From Bog-756 sp963831535 (GTDB lineage Bacteria > Actinomycetota > Acidimicrobiia > Acidimicrobiales > RAAP-2): a stretch of 64,000 bases of DNA. This document shows, in pieces, positions 51,181 through 59,896 of this stretch. Within the stretch, counting starts at the first letter, position 1; the number at the start of each line of letters is the position of its first letter. Location: assembly GCA_963831535.1 (NCBI GenBank), contig CAWHQP010000007.1, forward strand, positions 744,001-808,000, read 5' to 3'. The notes beneath the pieces are model-generated. The model did no database searches. It was not told the DNA's origin and saw only the letters and a list, made by a program, of their open reading frames with translations. A program made the translations under genes and the position numbers.

Positions 51181-52653
51181 GTGGGAGCGCCCACCGCCGT
51201 GCACGGAGCCCAGAGCACTCGAGAACAGGCTGTCGTGGTCACCCACGCCCTGGTCGGCTGGGTGGTCCTCGGTTGGGTGGGCGCCATGGGGATGGTCCTC
51301 TCGGGCACCCGAATCGGGGCCGTTGCCGATCCCCATCTCGCCCTGTGGTGGTACTCGCTCCCGTCAGGCGGGGGGCCTCTCGAATCGGTGATCTTCTATG
51401 TATCGGTGGTACTCCTCGTGGGTGCCTGGCTGGGACTCGGTCGCCTGGCCCGGGCCGGTCAGCTCACCGTCGGGAGGGCATGGGTGGTCCTCGCCGTGTG
51501 GGCGCTCCCGCTCCTCCTCGGACCGCCCCTGTTCAGCCGGGACCTGTTCAGCTATGTGGGCCAGGGGCTGCTGGCCCATCACGGGCTCAACCCCTACGCC
51601 GTGGCGCCCTCGGCCCTGGGTCACGGCCCCCTGCTATCGGGCATCGCCAGCGTGTGGAGGAACACCACCTCCCCCTACGGCCCGCTCTTCGTGGCTTCCA
51701 CCAAGGCGGTGGCGTCCGTGGCTGGTGGATCGCTGGCCGTCCAGGTGATGGCCTTCCGGGCCCTCGAACTCATCGGGGTGGTGCTCGTAATGGTCTCCCT
51801 GCCCCGATTGGCCCGTCACCTGGGCACCGATCCGGGAATGGCACTGTGGCTCGGGGCGCTGAGCCCTCTGGCCCTGTTCGGTTTCGTGGCCTCCGGCCAC
51901 AACGACGCACTGATGGTCGGCCTGCTCGTGGCCGGGGTTACTCTGGGCGTCACCGGGCGGCTGGTCCCCGGGCTGGTGCTCTGCGCACTGGCCGCAACAG
52001 TCAAGCTGCCGGCCGCCGCCGGCGTGGTGTTCCTAGCTGCCGACCAGATGGGGCGGCTGTCCGGATCGAGGCGGTGGCGGGTACTCGGTGAGGCAGCCGC
52101 CGTGCTGGTGGTGGTGCCGGCCGCGGTGACCTTGCTGGCTGGCTACGGCTGGACGTGGCTCGGTCCCACCGCCCTGCACATCCCCACCGAGTTGCGGGTG
52201 CTCTCCACCCCCTCGGTGTCACTGGGGGTGCTCCTCTTTTCCATCCTCCATCCCCTCGGGATACCGGTGACCCGCTCGGCCGTGGTGACCGTCACCCAGG
52301 ACGTGGTCCTGGTGATCACCGTGGCCGCGGTGCTGTGGTTGCTGGTCACGCTGCGAAAGCACGAGGTGGTTCGCTCCCTCGGGCTGGCCCTCATCCTCAT
52401 TGTGGTAGGCAGCCCCACGGTGTGGCCCTGGTATCTGACATGGGGTGTCGCCCTGCTGGCGGCCACCACCGCCCAGCGGTCGAAGGGACTGGCCGCCGTG
52501 GCCGCGTTGGCCATGCTGGTCGTCGGTCCGAGCGGTCATCCGCTGCTCGTCGGTGACTGGTACGTCGCGGTCTCGCTCGGCACCCTGGGCGTGGTGGCAT
52601 GGCTGGTCCGGGGCTCACGTTGGCGATCGGTGGTGGCCGGGCATGCCACCTGA
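51181..52653 (+). CDS. polyprenol-phosphate-mannose-dependent alpha-mannosyltransferase (MptA/MptB-like)
   Basis: 490 residues, about 12 membrane helices. After helix 3 the outer loop reads LFSRDLFSYVGQGLLAHHGLNPYAVAPSALG, with the acidic residue of MptB-type GT-C enzymes. YGPLFVASTKAVA and ALSPLALFGFVASGHNDALMVGLL follow. Members extend mannan backbones in lipomannan-like envelope glycans. The GTG at 51181 has GGGGAGGAGATAC before it. First of three membrane glycosyltransferase genes, overlapping the next by 11 bases. Confidence 0.88.
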   Translation: MGAPTAVHGAQSTREQAVVVTHALVGWVVLGWVGAMGMVLSGTRIGAVADPHLALWWYSLPSGGGPLESVIFYVSVVLLVGAWLGLGRLARAGQLTVGRAWVVLAVWALPLLLGPPLFSRDLFSYVGQGLLAHHGLNPYAVAPSALGHGPLLSGIASVWRNTTSPYGPLFVASTKAVASVAGGSLAVQVMAFRALELIGVVLVMVSLPRLARHLGTDPGMALWLGALSPLALFGFVASGHNDALMVGLLVAGVTLGVTGRLVPGLVLCALAATVKLPAAAGVVFLAADQMGRLSGSRRWRVLGEAAAVLVVVPAAVTLLAGYGWTWLGPTALHIPTELRVLSTPSVSLGVLLFSILHPLGIPVTRSAVVTVTQDVVLVITVAAVLWLLVTLRKHEVVRSLGLALILIVVGSPTVWPWYLTWGVALLAATTAQRSKGLAAVAALAMLVVGPSGHPLLVGDWYVAVSLGTLGVVAWLVRGSRWRSVVAGHAT

Positions 52654-53890
52654 ACCGACGGCCGGTACCGAGGTCACTGTGGTGACCCCGACGACCCCGG
52701 GTCGCCCCTTCTCCGACGGGCCGACGATGCCGGTGGTTCGACCGCACGGCCATCCCTCCGGCCCCCCTGCCGCCGACGGGGTTCCTCCCTCGGGGAGGCC
52801 GTGGGCGCCATGGGTACTCCGTCCCATCGTCATCTACCTCGTCTCCCGGGCTCTCACGTGGGCCACGTTGGCGGTCAAGACCCTGTCCACCCACAAGAGC
52901 ATCCTGGAGGAGGTCGACCGGTGGGACAGCCGGTGGTTCCTGCGGGCGGCCATCCATGGGTGGCCGAGGCATCTCCCCTACCACCACGGCCATGTGGCCG
53001 GGAGCACCATCGCCTTCTTCCCCCTCTTCCCACTCAGCATCCGGTGGCTCTCCCGCGTACCCGGTCTCACCCCGCTAGCCGCAGGCATCATGCTCACCAC
53101 GGTCTCGGGTCTCACCGCCATGATCGGGGTGTGGGCACTGGTCCGCCACTACAGCGATGGTCCCTCCGCGGACCGGGCCACGTTGCTGGTGGCCCTGTTC
53201 CCCGGCTCGTTCGTGTTGAGCATGGTGTACTCGGAAGGGTTCGCCCTCACCTTCCTGGCCTTCGGGATCCTGGCCCTGCTGCAGCGGCGCTGGCTTGTGG
53301 CCGGACTGCTCGGCCTTCTGGCCAGCGCCACCACACCGGTGGCCCTGGCCTTCGAGGTCAGCTGTCTCTGGTGCGCCTACCGGGAGATCGTCGACCACCG
53401 GAGTTGGCGGGCCGTGGTGGCGCCGATCCTGGCCCCACTCGGGTTCGTCGGCTACCAGGTGTGGATCTGGCAGCACACCGGCAGTGTGGACGCGTGGCGC
53501 CTGACCGAGCGAGGAGGATGGAAGAGCTATCCGTCATTCCTCTACGCCGTCCACACCGTGACGATCTTCGTCCGCGACCCCCTCGCCACCAACAAGACCC
53601 AGGACCTGCTGTTCGTCTGCACCGTGGCCGCCGTGGTGGCTGCCGTGGTGGCCATCCGGTCGTCCATGCCCACCGCCATGTTGCTCTACGGGCTGTCGGC
53701 CGGAGTACTGGGCATGATCTCGGCCCCGATCGGTCTCCGTCCCCGTTTCATCCTTCTGGCCTTCCCCCTCATCGTGGCCGTGGGAACGCGGCTCCGGGGT
53801 CGGGTCTACGCCGCGGTGACGGCGCTCTCCGCCGTGGCCCTGGTCGTACTGACCGCCTACGAGGTGTCGTCATTCCGGATCTTCCCGTAG
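52643..53890 (+). CDS. membrane mannosyltransferase, PIG-V-like GT-C family
   Basis: 415 residues. A Pro-rich N-terminal tail (1-55) is followed by ALTWATLAVKTLSTHKSILEEVDRWDSRWFLRAAIHGWP, the W-D-S/A-x-W pattern of PIG-V-like mannosyltransferases with the catalytic Asp. TIAFFPLFPLSIRWL and GIGLRPRFIL-like sequence occur later. Around 9 helices. It probably adds a mannose to an envelope glycolipid or protein. The ATG overlaps the stop of the upstream transferase gene, so it is coupled to it. Confidence 0.87.
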   Translation: MPPEPTAGTEVTVVTPTTPGRPFSDGPTMPVVRPHGHPSGPPAADGVPPSGRPWAPWVLRPIVIYLVSRALTWATLAVKTLSTHKSILEEVDRWDSRWFLRAAIHGWPRHLPYHHGHVAGSTIAFFPLFPLSIRWLSRVPGLTPLAAGIMLTTVSGLTAMIGVWALVRHYSDGPSADRATLLVALFPGSFVLSMVYSEGFALTFLAFGILALLQRRWLVAGLLGLLASATTPVALAFEVSCLWCAYREIVDHRSWRAVVAPILAPLGFVGYQVWIWQHTGSVDAWRLTERGGWKSYPSFLYAVHTVTIFVRDPLATNKTQDLLFVCTVAAVVAAVVAIRSSMPTAMLLYGLSAGVLGMISAPIGLRPRFILLAFPLIVAVGTRLRGRVYAAVTALSAVALVVLTAYEVSSFRIFP

Positions 53891-53942
53891 TCCCGGGACC
53901 CATCGGGCCGGTCGACCCCACCGACCCCGAGCGGCCGGCGCC

Positions 53943-53948
53943 TACGAT
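53943..53948 (+). promoter_or_regulatory. -10 box of a leaderless promoter for the third membrane transferase
   Basis: TACGAT, then 7 nt, then GTG at 53956. It supports that start where the open frame itself runs further upstream. Confidence 0.45.
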
Positions 53949-53955
53949 CGGCGCG

Positions 53956-55839
53956 GTGGACCGCGTGCACCAGGACCGGCTGCGGATCCGACCCGCGAGT
54001 CGCCGCGGTGGCCCGGGCACGGCCACCACCGCCCACCCCGGAGAGATCGCCATCCGGCCAGCTCTGGACGGAGAAACGCCAAACGCCCAGGGCCAGTCGG
54101 GAGGCGACGGCCCGTCCGACGGCGATGGATCAGCGGTCGGGGCGCACGGACAGGCCGCACCGGTCGCTGCGGACGCCATCACCGCCACGCCGGAGCGCTG
54201 CGCCTGGAGCTTGGTCTGGCTCGGGGCCGTGCTCGGCGGACTCGCCTTTTGGGGATCGTGGGCGACATGGCCGCCGGGGGGATACCTGGCCCCATTGACC
54301 GTGCTCCTCGGCGTCATCGGTATGGCGGCGACGTGGCTGGTCTCGGACCCTCGGGGTCTGCTCCTCCAGGTCGGGGCACTGGCGACGACCCTGGCCGCCA
54401 CGTTGGGCCACGAGGGCACCCAGATCCACGCCCGCCAGTACTACACCACTGATTCGGCGGCCTTCAACCAGCTGGCGGCCAACCTGTTCGTCCACGGGTC
54501 GAACCCGTACACCGCCAGCCTGGCCTCGGCATCGAATCTCCTCCAGACGCCGGCGGACTACTGGACCTACACGGCAACGGGCGGTCACGTCACCGCCGTG
54601 TCCTATCCTGCCGGTTCGTTCCTGATGGAGGTACCGGCACTCCTCCTCGGCTTCCACCATCAGGTCACCGACTGGACGGACCTCATCGCCTGGCTGGTCA
54701 CCGGAGCCCTCATCTTCGCGTTGCTGCCCAGCTCGCTGCGATGGTTCGGGCCGCTGGTCGTGGCCGTCCCGCTCTACGGCGACGTGTTCGGTTCCGGGGG
54801 CACCGACGCGGTCTTCCTCCCGTTCCTGGTCCTGGCGGTGTGGCGGTGGGATCGGTTCTGCACCGGACGGGGTGCTGGTCTGGCCCGGTGGATCGGACCG
54901 GTGGCACTCGGTGTGGCGTGCTCCATCAAACAGACGCCGTGGTTCTGCGTACCGTTCCTGGCGGTGGGTATCTACCTCGAGTCCCGGGCGTCGGGACGGC
55001 GTCCGGTGCGCATCGTGGCGGGGTACCTCGCCATCGTGGCCGCGGTGTTCGCCGCGGTGAACCTGCCGTTCATTTTCCGGCAGCCGAGGGCTTGGGCACG
55101 CGGCAGCGTGCTCCCCTTCGACCGCCCGCTGGTCGCCGACGGACAGGGCCTGGTGTCCTTGGCTCTGCATGGTGTGGTCCGAGGGGTGTCCCTGCCCCTC
55201 CTGACCGTGGCTAGCGTGCTCGTGTTCGTCTCCCTCATGGCCGCCCTGGTGGTGTGGTATCCGGGCATGAAGCGGATCTGGATGTTGCTGCTGCCGCTGA
55301 CGTTCTTCGTCGGTGCACGGAGCCTGCTCAGCTATATGGTCGACCTGTTTCCGGCCGCCGTCGTGGCCGCCGTGACGGTAGCCACGGTCAGCTGGCCCGC
55401 CCATGCCCGCCGCGTCGGACGCCTGCGCACGCCACTGGCGCTGGCCGCACTGGCACCGGCCACCGCCGCTGTGGTGGTCGCCATCCTGGCATTCGGCTCG
55501 CCCCCACTCGATCTCAACGTGACGTCGTTCCATGCCACCCACGCCGCCACCGTGTTGAACTCGGTCACCGTGGACGTGCACAACACCACGGACCAGAAGG
55601 TGGTGCCCCACTTCATCGTGACGATCGGGAGTTCGCACCCCACCGGCTTCTGGCACACGGCGGACCAGCATCCGGTGGTACTCGCCCCCCATGCCTCGGC
55701 CGTGGTGACCCTTCGCCCCCCCGTGTTCACCGGGGCACCGAGCCACGGCGAGTACTGGCTGGTGCAGGCGTACACGTCGGTCCCGGAGGCACTCAGCAAT
55801 TCGACTCTCCAGCACTGGCGTCTGGGCAAGGTCAAATAG
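53956..55839 (+). CDS. large polytopic membrane protein, GT-C-like, with C-terminal extracytoplasmic domain
   Basis: 627 residues. A disordered N-terminus (1-75) precedes about 11 membrane helices. The loop YYTTDSAAFNQLAANLFVHGSNPYTASL has an acidic residue at the expected GT-C catalytic place, and VACSIKQTPWF is the motif shared with mycobacterial-type arabinosyl/mannosyl-like transferases. The last ~120 residues after the final helix (LDLNVTSFHATHAATVLNSVTVDVHNTTDQKV...) form a beta-rich domain outside the membrane, possibly a carbohydrate-binding module. Ends with HWRLGKVK. Confidence 0.8.
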   Translation: MDRVHQDRLRIRPASRRGGPGTATTAHPGEIAIRPALDGETPNAQGQSGGDGPSDGDGSAVGAHGQAAPVAADAITATPERCAWSLVWLGAVLGGLAFWGSWATWPPGGYLAPLTVLLGVIGMAATWLVSDPRGLLLQVGALATTLAATLGHEGTQIHARQYYTTDSAAFNQLAANLFVHGSNPYTASLASASNLLQTPADYWTYTATGGHVTAVSYPAGSFLMEVPALLLGFHHQVTDWTDLIAWLVTGALIFALLPSSLRWFGPLVVAVPLYGDVFGSGGTDAVFLPFLVLAVWRWDRFCTGRGAGLARWIGPVALGVACSIKQTPWFCVPFLAVGIYLESRASGRRPVRIVAGYLAIVAAVFAAVNLPFIFRQPRAWARGSVLPFDRPLVADGQGLVSLALHGVVRGVSLPLLTVASVLVFVSLMAALVVWYPGMKRIWMLLLPLTFFVGARSLLSYMVDLFPAAVVAAVTVATVSWPAHARRVGRLRTPLALAALAPATAAVVVAILAFGSPPLDLNVTSFHATHAATVLNSVTVDVHNTTDQKVVPHFIVTIGSSHPTGFWHTADQHPVVLAPHASAVVTLRPPVFTGAPSHGEYWLVQAYTSVPEALSNSTLQHWRLGKVK

Positions 55840-55925
55840 CCGGCCCCCGTCGGTGCCTCGTCGCCGCTGAGCGAGGGCCCGTAGGATGACGGTGCCCTGC
55901 GGGGCGGACGTGAGGAGACAGGACG

Positions 55926-57116
55926 ATGCCCGAATTCGACGAGGTCGACCACCCGGTGTTCGACGCCGACAACCACTACTACGAGGCACTTGACGCCTTC
56001 ACCCGCCATCTTGATCCCGCCCTCGGGTCCCGGGTCATTCAGTGGAGCGAGGTCAACGGCCGCAGGTATCACGTCATCGGGGGCCGGGTCAGCCATGCCG
56101 TGACCAATCCGACCTTCGACCCGGTGGCCCTGCCCGGCGCCATGTACGACTACTTCCGGGGTAATCCCGACCACCGCAACCCCATGGAGTTCCTCTCGCG
56201 CCGGGAATCGATCCGCCCGGCCTACCGACGGCCTGATGCCCGTCTGGAGACCCTCGACGCCCAGGGGCTGGCCGGCTGTCTGTTGTTCCCCACGCTCGGG
56301 ATGATCTACGAGGAGCCGCTGGCCCACGATCCCGTCGCCGTCTGCCACCTGTTCCGGGCCTTCAACCGGTGGATGGCGGAGGACTGGTCGTTCAACTACG
56401 GCGACCGGATCTTCGCCGCGCCCTACTTGACCCTGGCCGATCCGGCCTGGGCCGCGGAGGAGCTGACCTGGGCCCTCGACCAGGGCGCCCGCACCATCGT
56501 CATGCGGCCGGCGGCGCCGACCACAGCGCTCGGACGCCGCAATCCCTTCGACCCGATGTTCGACGCGTTCTGGGACCTGGCCAACCAGTCCGGCATCACC
56601 GTGGTGGTCCATGCCGCCGATAGCGGGATCGGGTCCAACGGCTATGCCGTCGACGGATTCGCGGCCACCTTTTCGGGGGGATGGAAGCCCTCAATCAAGT
56701 CGTTCGCCATCGAGCAGGCCATCCGAGACTACCTCCTTACGCTCATTTTCGAGAACCACTTCGAGCGCTTCCCCAACCTGCGGATCGCCTCGATAGAGAA
56801 TGGTGCCGAGTACCTGCCCGAGGTCATCAAGAAGATCAGGTCCACGGCCAACAAAATGCCCGGCTACTGGAAGCACGACCCGGTCGAGACGCTGCGGCGC
56901 CACGTGTGGATCAACCCCTTCTGGGAGGACGACGTCTATCAGGTGGCCGAGTGCATGGGTTCGAACCGGGTCCTGTTCGGCTCGGACTGGCCCCATATCG
57001 AGGCCCTGCCCGAGCCGCGTGACTACCTCCTGGAGCTGAAGAACTTCAGCGCCGAGGACCGTAGGGCCATCCTCAATGACAACGTCCGCGAACTGATCAA
57101 CCTGCGCCCCGCCTGA
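55926..57116 (+). CDS. amidohydrolase 2 (ACMSD-like) family protein
   Basis: 396 residues. VFDADNHYYE is the metal-site D-x-x-H start, VVVHAADS carries a further ligand, LTLIFENHFERFPNLRIASIENGAEYLP is the family core, and LFGSDWPHIEAL holds the final Asp. This is a TIM-barrel hydrolase or decarboxylase related to ACMSD; such proteins are frequent in actinobacterial aromatic or steroid catabolism. The substrate is unknown. GAGGAGACAGGACG gives the ribosome site. TAGGAT about 38 nt upstream of the ATG is a likely -10 box. Confidence 0.9.
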   Translation: MPEFDEVDHPVFDADNHYYEALDAFTRHLDPALGSRVIQWSEVNGRRYHVIGGRVSHAVTNPTFDPVALPGAMYDYFRGNPDHRNPMEFLSRRESIRPAYRRPDARLETLDAQGLAGCLLFPTLGMIYEEPLAHDPVAVCHLFRAFNRWMAEDWSFNYGDRIFAAPYLTLADPAWAAEELTWALDQGARTIVMRPAAPTTALGRRNPFDPMFDAFWDLANQSGITVVVHAADSGIGSNGYAVDGFAATFSGGWKPSIKSFAIEQAIRDYLLTLIFENHFERFPNLRIASIENGAEYLPEVIKKIRSTANKMPGYWKHDPVETLRRHVWINPFWEDDVYQVAECMGSNRVLFGSDWPHIEALPEPRDYLLELKNFSAEDRRAILNDNVRELINLRPA

Positions 57117-57149
57117 CGGGGGTCAGCGGGATCACCTCCCGGTGGGTGG

Positions 57150-57917
57150 TCAGAGGCCCAAGGTCGAACATCCCACCGCCGACGCCGTAGCCCGAAGTCG
57201 CATGAACATGGCGGAGAGACCCCACCCTGCTCCGGATCCCCGGCTGCCCGGCGGGAGGAGTCCTGACCACCGTCGGGAGGCCCGTCGCCAGTAGTCACCA
57301 GGGGCGAGGAGAATCAGTCCCAAGATCACGAGCGCCACTCCGGCGATGAGGAACGGCTTGATGTTCCTCCCGGTGAAGGGAAGCTGGGTCAACGGGGCCG
57401 GGGCGACCGGCGCCGCCACTGGCACGACCACAGGTGCCGGCGCCGGTGCCGGTGGTTCTACGGTCGGACCCGAGACCGGTGGTGGGGCAGGGGGAAGTGT
57501 CGTGGTCGTCGGCGGCTCGGTCGTGGTCGTCGTGGTGGTGGCCGGTGGCTCGCAGTCCTCGATGGTGTGCTGGAAGCCGCGCTTGGCCACCCATGGCGGC
57601 CCCACGTAGGCGTCAGCCTGAATCACCCCACAGAAGTTGGACGGGTACGCCAAGGTGAGTGTCCCCGAGGTTCCGTAGATGGTGGCCACATCGACGGACA
57701 GCTTCGGCTCGTTGAGGAAGAACTTCCACTGGCAGGTCGGTTGGGACTCCGGACAGGCCGGCGTGGGAATCTGCAACGTCACCTGCTGGGCGGCGTCGTC
57801 AAAGGTGATGACCGCAGAGGTCGGGGTGTTCGTTGCGCTCCAGGCCGCGCCGCCCAGGGTGATGCTGAAGGCGATCAGTGTCATGACCGAAGCGAGAGCC
57901 ACGATGATCCGTTTCAC
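57150..57917 (-). CDS. secreted surface protein with LPFTG-type sorting motif
   Basis: 255 residues. A signal peptide (VKRIIVALASVMTLIAFSITLGGAAWSA) is followed by a ~110-residue domain with two Cys pairs (CPESQPTC and CGVIQ...EDC) and a Thr/Pro-rich stalk (TTTTTTTEPPTTTTLPPAPPP). Then come LPFTG, a membrane helix and basic residues. This is a sortase substrate layout, but no sortase is in the window. After the basic RRASRRW stretch the frame continues for about 40 more residues, unusual for a sorting signal. GTG start with GGAAGGA upstream. Confidence 0.83.
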   Translation of the reverse strand: MKRIIVALASVMTLIAFSITLGGAAWSATNTPTSAVITFDDAAQQVTLQIPTPACPESQPTCQWKFFLNEPKLSVDVATIYGTSGTLTLAYPSNFCGVIQADAYVGPPWVAKRGFQHTIEDCEPPATTTTTTTEPPTTTTLPPAPPPVSGPTVEPPAPAPAPVVVPVAAPVAPAPLTQLPFTGRNIKPFLIAGVALVILGLILLAPGDYWRRASRRWSGLLPPGSRGSGAGWGLSAMFMRLRATASAVGCSTLGL

Positions 57918-58368
57918 GGCAGTCCTTCCATGTTCCTTGGGGAGATGTTGACTCCGGGTGGATGGGACCCGGAGCTCGGGGCGCCGAACACGGTGACCCG
58001 TCCGGGTGACCCGTCGAGGGTTGGTGGCCGCAGGGACCCGTTCGGAGTGTGTGCCCCGACCGGTACCGCTGAACCACCGTCTTCGTGGTTCGGTGTGTAT
58101 CGATTCCTTGGTCCGACTGGTGACATAGGCCCCTCACCGGAATCACTGCGCCTGTTGCAAACGTAATGCGGTGGCCCCATGGCGTCACTCTCGGAGCACG
58201 TGAGACGGGGTTTCTCTCGCTCTACGCACTGCCGCAGACCGGCTCCGTGGTTTTTGCCGGCGGCGATCGGCACGAGGGTCTTCCTGGCTGGTAGAAATCG
58301 CTAGGGCAAGGGGACTGTTGCGGTCGCCTGTGCCGCAAGAACACCCTTGTGATTGGAGTATGAGTGCC
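57918..58368. other. 450-bp intergenic region with two hairpins
   Basis: No supported gene. A perfect 7-bp inverted repeat GAACCAC/GTGGTTC (58071-58077 and 58085-58091, 7-nt loop) lies 154 bp upstream of the surface-protein gene, on its minus-strand leader side. A second one, TTGCGG/CCGCAA (58318-58338), precedes the HTH gene. Neither matches a riboswitch I know. Confidence 0.45.
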
Positions 58369-58605
58369 ATGACCTTTGAGTCCCGGCCCGTTAGCACCAA
58401 GGCGTGGAAGGCCCTCGACCGCGTGGTGGCTGCCAATACTGCCATGCGGGAGGCGGAGGCGAAGCGAACACGCCAGGCCCGCAAACGGGCCAAGGCCATC
58501 GAGGAGGCCCGAAGCTACGGACTGTCGCTGGATGCCATCGCCGAACGTCTGGGGGTGAGCCGAGAGCGAGTCCGTCAGATGGTGGTCAGGCAGTCGAAGA
58601 GCTAG
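58369..58605 (+). CDS. small HTH protein resembling sigma-factor region 4
   Basis: 78 residues from the ATG at 58369, which has TTGGAG at a 10-nt spacing; an ATG at 58360 is too close to that site. An Arg/Ala-rich helix (EAEAKRTRQARKRAKAIEEA) is followed by SYGLSLDAIAERLGVSRERVRQMV, the helix-turn-helix of sigma-70 region 4. No other sigma regions are present, so it may be a stand-alone DNA-binding regulator. Its stop overlaps the convergent gene's stop by 4 bases. Confidence 0.8.
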   Translation: MTFESRPVSTKAWKALDRVVAANTAMREAEAKRTRQARKRAKAIEEARSYGLSLDAIAERLGVSRERVRQMVVRQSKS

Positions 58606-59321
58606 TCGATCGGCCTGCCGGGCCCGTCGGTCAGAGCCTCGGGGGGCGGTCGACCGTCGGCACCACGCTCTCGGGGATGGTGATGGTCGCGGTCTGTGTC
58701 GTCCGGCGCGTCGTCGCCGTCGAGGCGGTCCATGAGGGCGAGGATGTCCGAGTGGATCCGGGTGAGTCGCTCCTCGCAGCGGGCGATCTCAAGTGCCAGG
58801 TCCACCAGTTCGTTGACCCCCCCGGGGAACAGATCGGCCCTCGCTCCGCGCTTGGCCTTCTGGCTCATCACGTCCCAGGCGGCCGGTCCACCCCGCTCCG
58901 ACGTGAGTGACCAGGCGCTGTGGATGGCTTCGTTGCGACGGCGTCGGCACTTGTTGGCTGTCCGCCGCCATGCCTGGAATCCGGCCAGTTCCTCCTCGGC
59001 ATTCTCACCGTATGAAGCCAGGAGTGCTGCCACCGTCTCCCAGACGTTCTCGACTCGCTGGCCAGCGACCACGGCCCGGGCCAGTGTCTCGTCGCGGCTG
59101 CCGACCAGGCTCATCAGGACGAGTCCCGAGCCGATCTCGATGAGGGACCAGTTGGCGGCGATTCGTCCGAGGGCTCGGTGGATGTCGTCCTGATCCTGGA
59201 CCAGGTCCTTGCCGTCAGCTTCGACGCCGACGTCTCGTGAGGAGCCCGGGCCGGCGCCGGAGTAGCGGAGGACCCGGGATCTCCCCCCGAACGGGAGGAT
59301 GTCCCGGACCTTGCGCTTCAC
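58602..59321 (-). CDS. hypothetical helical protein
   Basis: About 239 residues from a GTG at 59321, read as KRKVRDILPFGGRSR. A helical body follows: QDDIHRALGRIAANWSLIEIGSGLVLMSLVGSRDETLARAVVAGQRVENVWETVAALLASY, then a basic RRTANKCRRRRNEAIHSAW and a charged tail. The first part has the look of an all-alpha regulatory domain. No known family is recognised. The start is weakly supported because no clear ribosome site is seen. Confidence 0.6.
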   Translation of the reverse strand: MKRKVRDILPFGGRSRVLRYSGAGPGSSRDVGVEADGKDLVQDQDDIHRALGRIAANWSLIEIGSGLVLMSLVGSRDETLARAVVAGQRVENVWETVAALLASYGENAEEELAGFQAWRRTANKCRRRRNEAIHSAWSLTSERGGPAAWDVMSQKAKRGARADLFPGGVNELVDLALEIARCEERLTRIHSDILALMDRLDGDDAPDDTDRDHHHPRERGADGRPPPEALTDGPGRPID

Positions 59322-59497
59322 GGTGCGGAGGGAGGACCCATGGGCCCAGTCGGTTCGTCGGCAACTCCCCTGTCGGCGTCGACACCGGCGATGGCAGGCC
59401 GGCGCTGGGGCGGTTCGGGGGGCGGTGCGGTCGGTGTGATCGAACGAATCTAGTGCCCCGGGGCGATCGGTGACCGAGGATCCCCGGGTTAGCGCAC

Positions 59498-59896
59498 TTA
59501 GGCCATGCAGATGAACTCGAGCTGGACGTTGTCGGGGTCGCGGAACACCACGACGGAGTAGGCGGCCTGGTCGTTGACGGGCGAGTGCGCCACCCCCAAC
59601 TCGGTGAGTCTTGCCTCCCACGCCTCCAGTTCGGCGTGGCTGGCCACGGTGAAGCCGATATGGTCGAGTCCGGTCCGCGATTCGGCGAAGGGCTCACCCT
59701 GGTTGGTCGGATGGGCGTGAAGACCGACCAGTACGGAAAGGGTGGAATTCCCCAGCAGGACGAAGTACCCGGTCCCATCCGGATGGGTGTCCTCCATCAG
59801 AGGCATCATGCCCAACACCTCCTGATACCACGCCCGGCTCCGGCCCAGCTCGGTGACGGTGATGGCTGTGTGGTTGATGCCCGACATCTCTGGCAC
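59498..59896 (-). CDS. VOC-superfamily (glyoxalase/bleomycin-resistance/dioxygenase) protein
   Basis: 132 residues, one vicinal-oxygen-chelate domain of two beta-alpha-beta-beta-beta units. INHTAITVTELGRSRAWYQEVLG supplies the first His, GLDHIGFTVASHAELEAWEARL a second, and VVFRDPDNVQLEFICMA ends with the metal Glu. Could be a glyoxalase, epimerase or dioxygenase. Its ATG has GGGAGG upstream. Monocistronic, minus strand. Confidence 0.92.
   Translation of the reverse strand: MPEMSGINHTAITVTELGRSRAWYQEVLGMMPLMEDTHPDGTGYFVLLGNSTLSVLVGLHAHPTNQGEPFAESRTGLDHIGFTVASHAELEAWEARLTELGVAHSPVNDQAAYSVVVFRDPDNVQLEFICMA

Noticed and set aside
53890..53956. Upstream extension of the third glycosyltransferase into the preceding gene
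   Set aside because: The open frame continues upstream, but its sequence is out-of-frame PIG-V gene, and a leaderless promoter fits GTG 53956.
56955..56975. GGTTCGAACC-like string resembling a tRNA T-loop
   Set aside because: It is in frame inside the amidohydrolase gene (MGSNRVLFG) and has no acceptor or anticodon arms around it.
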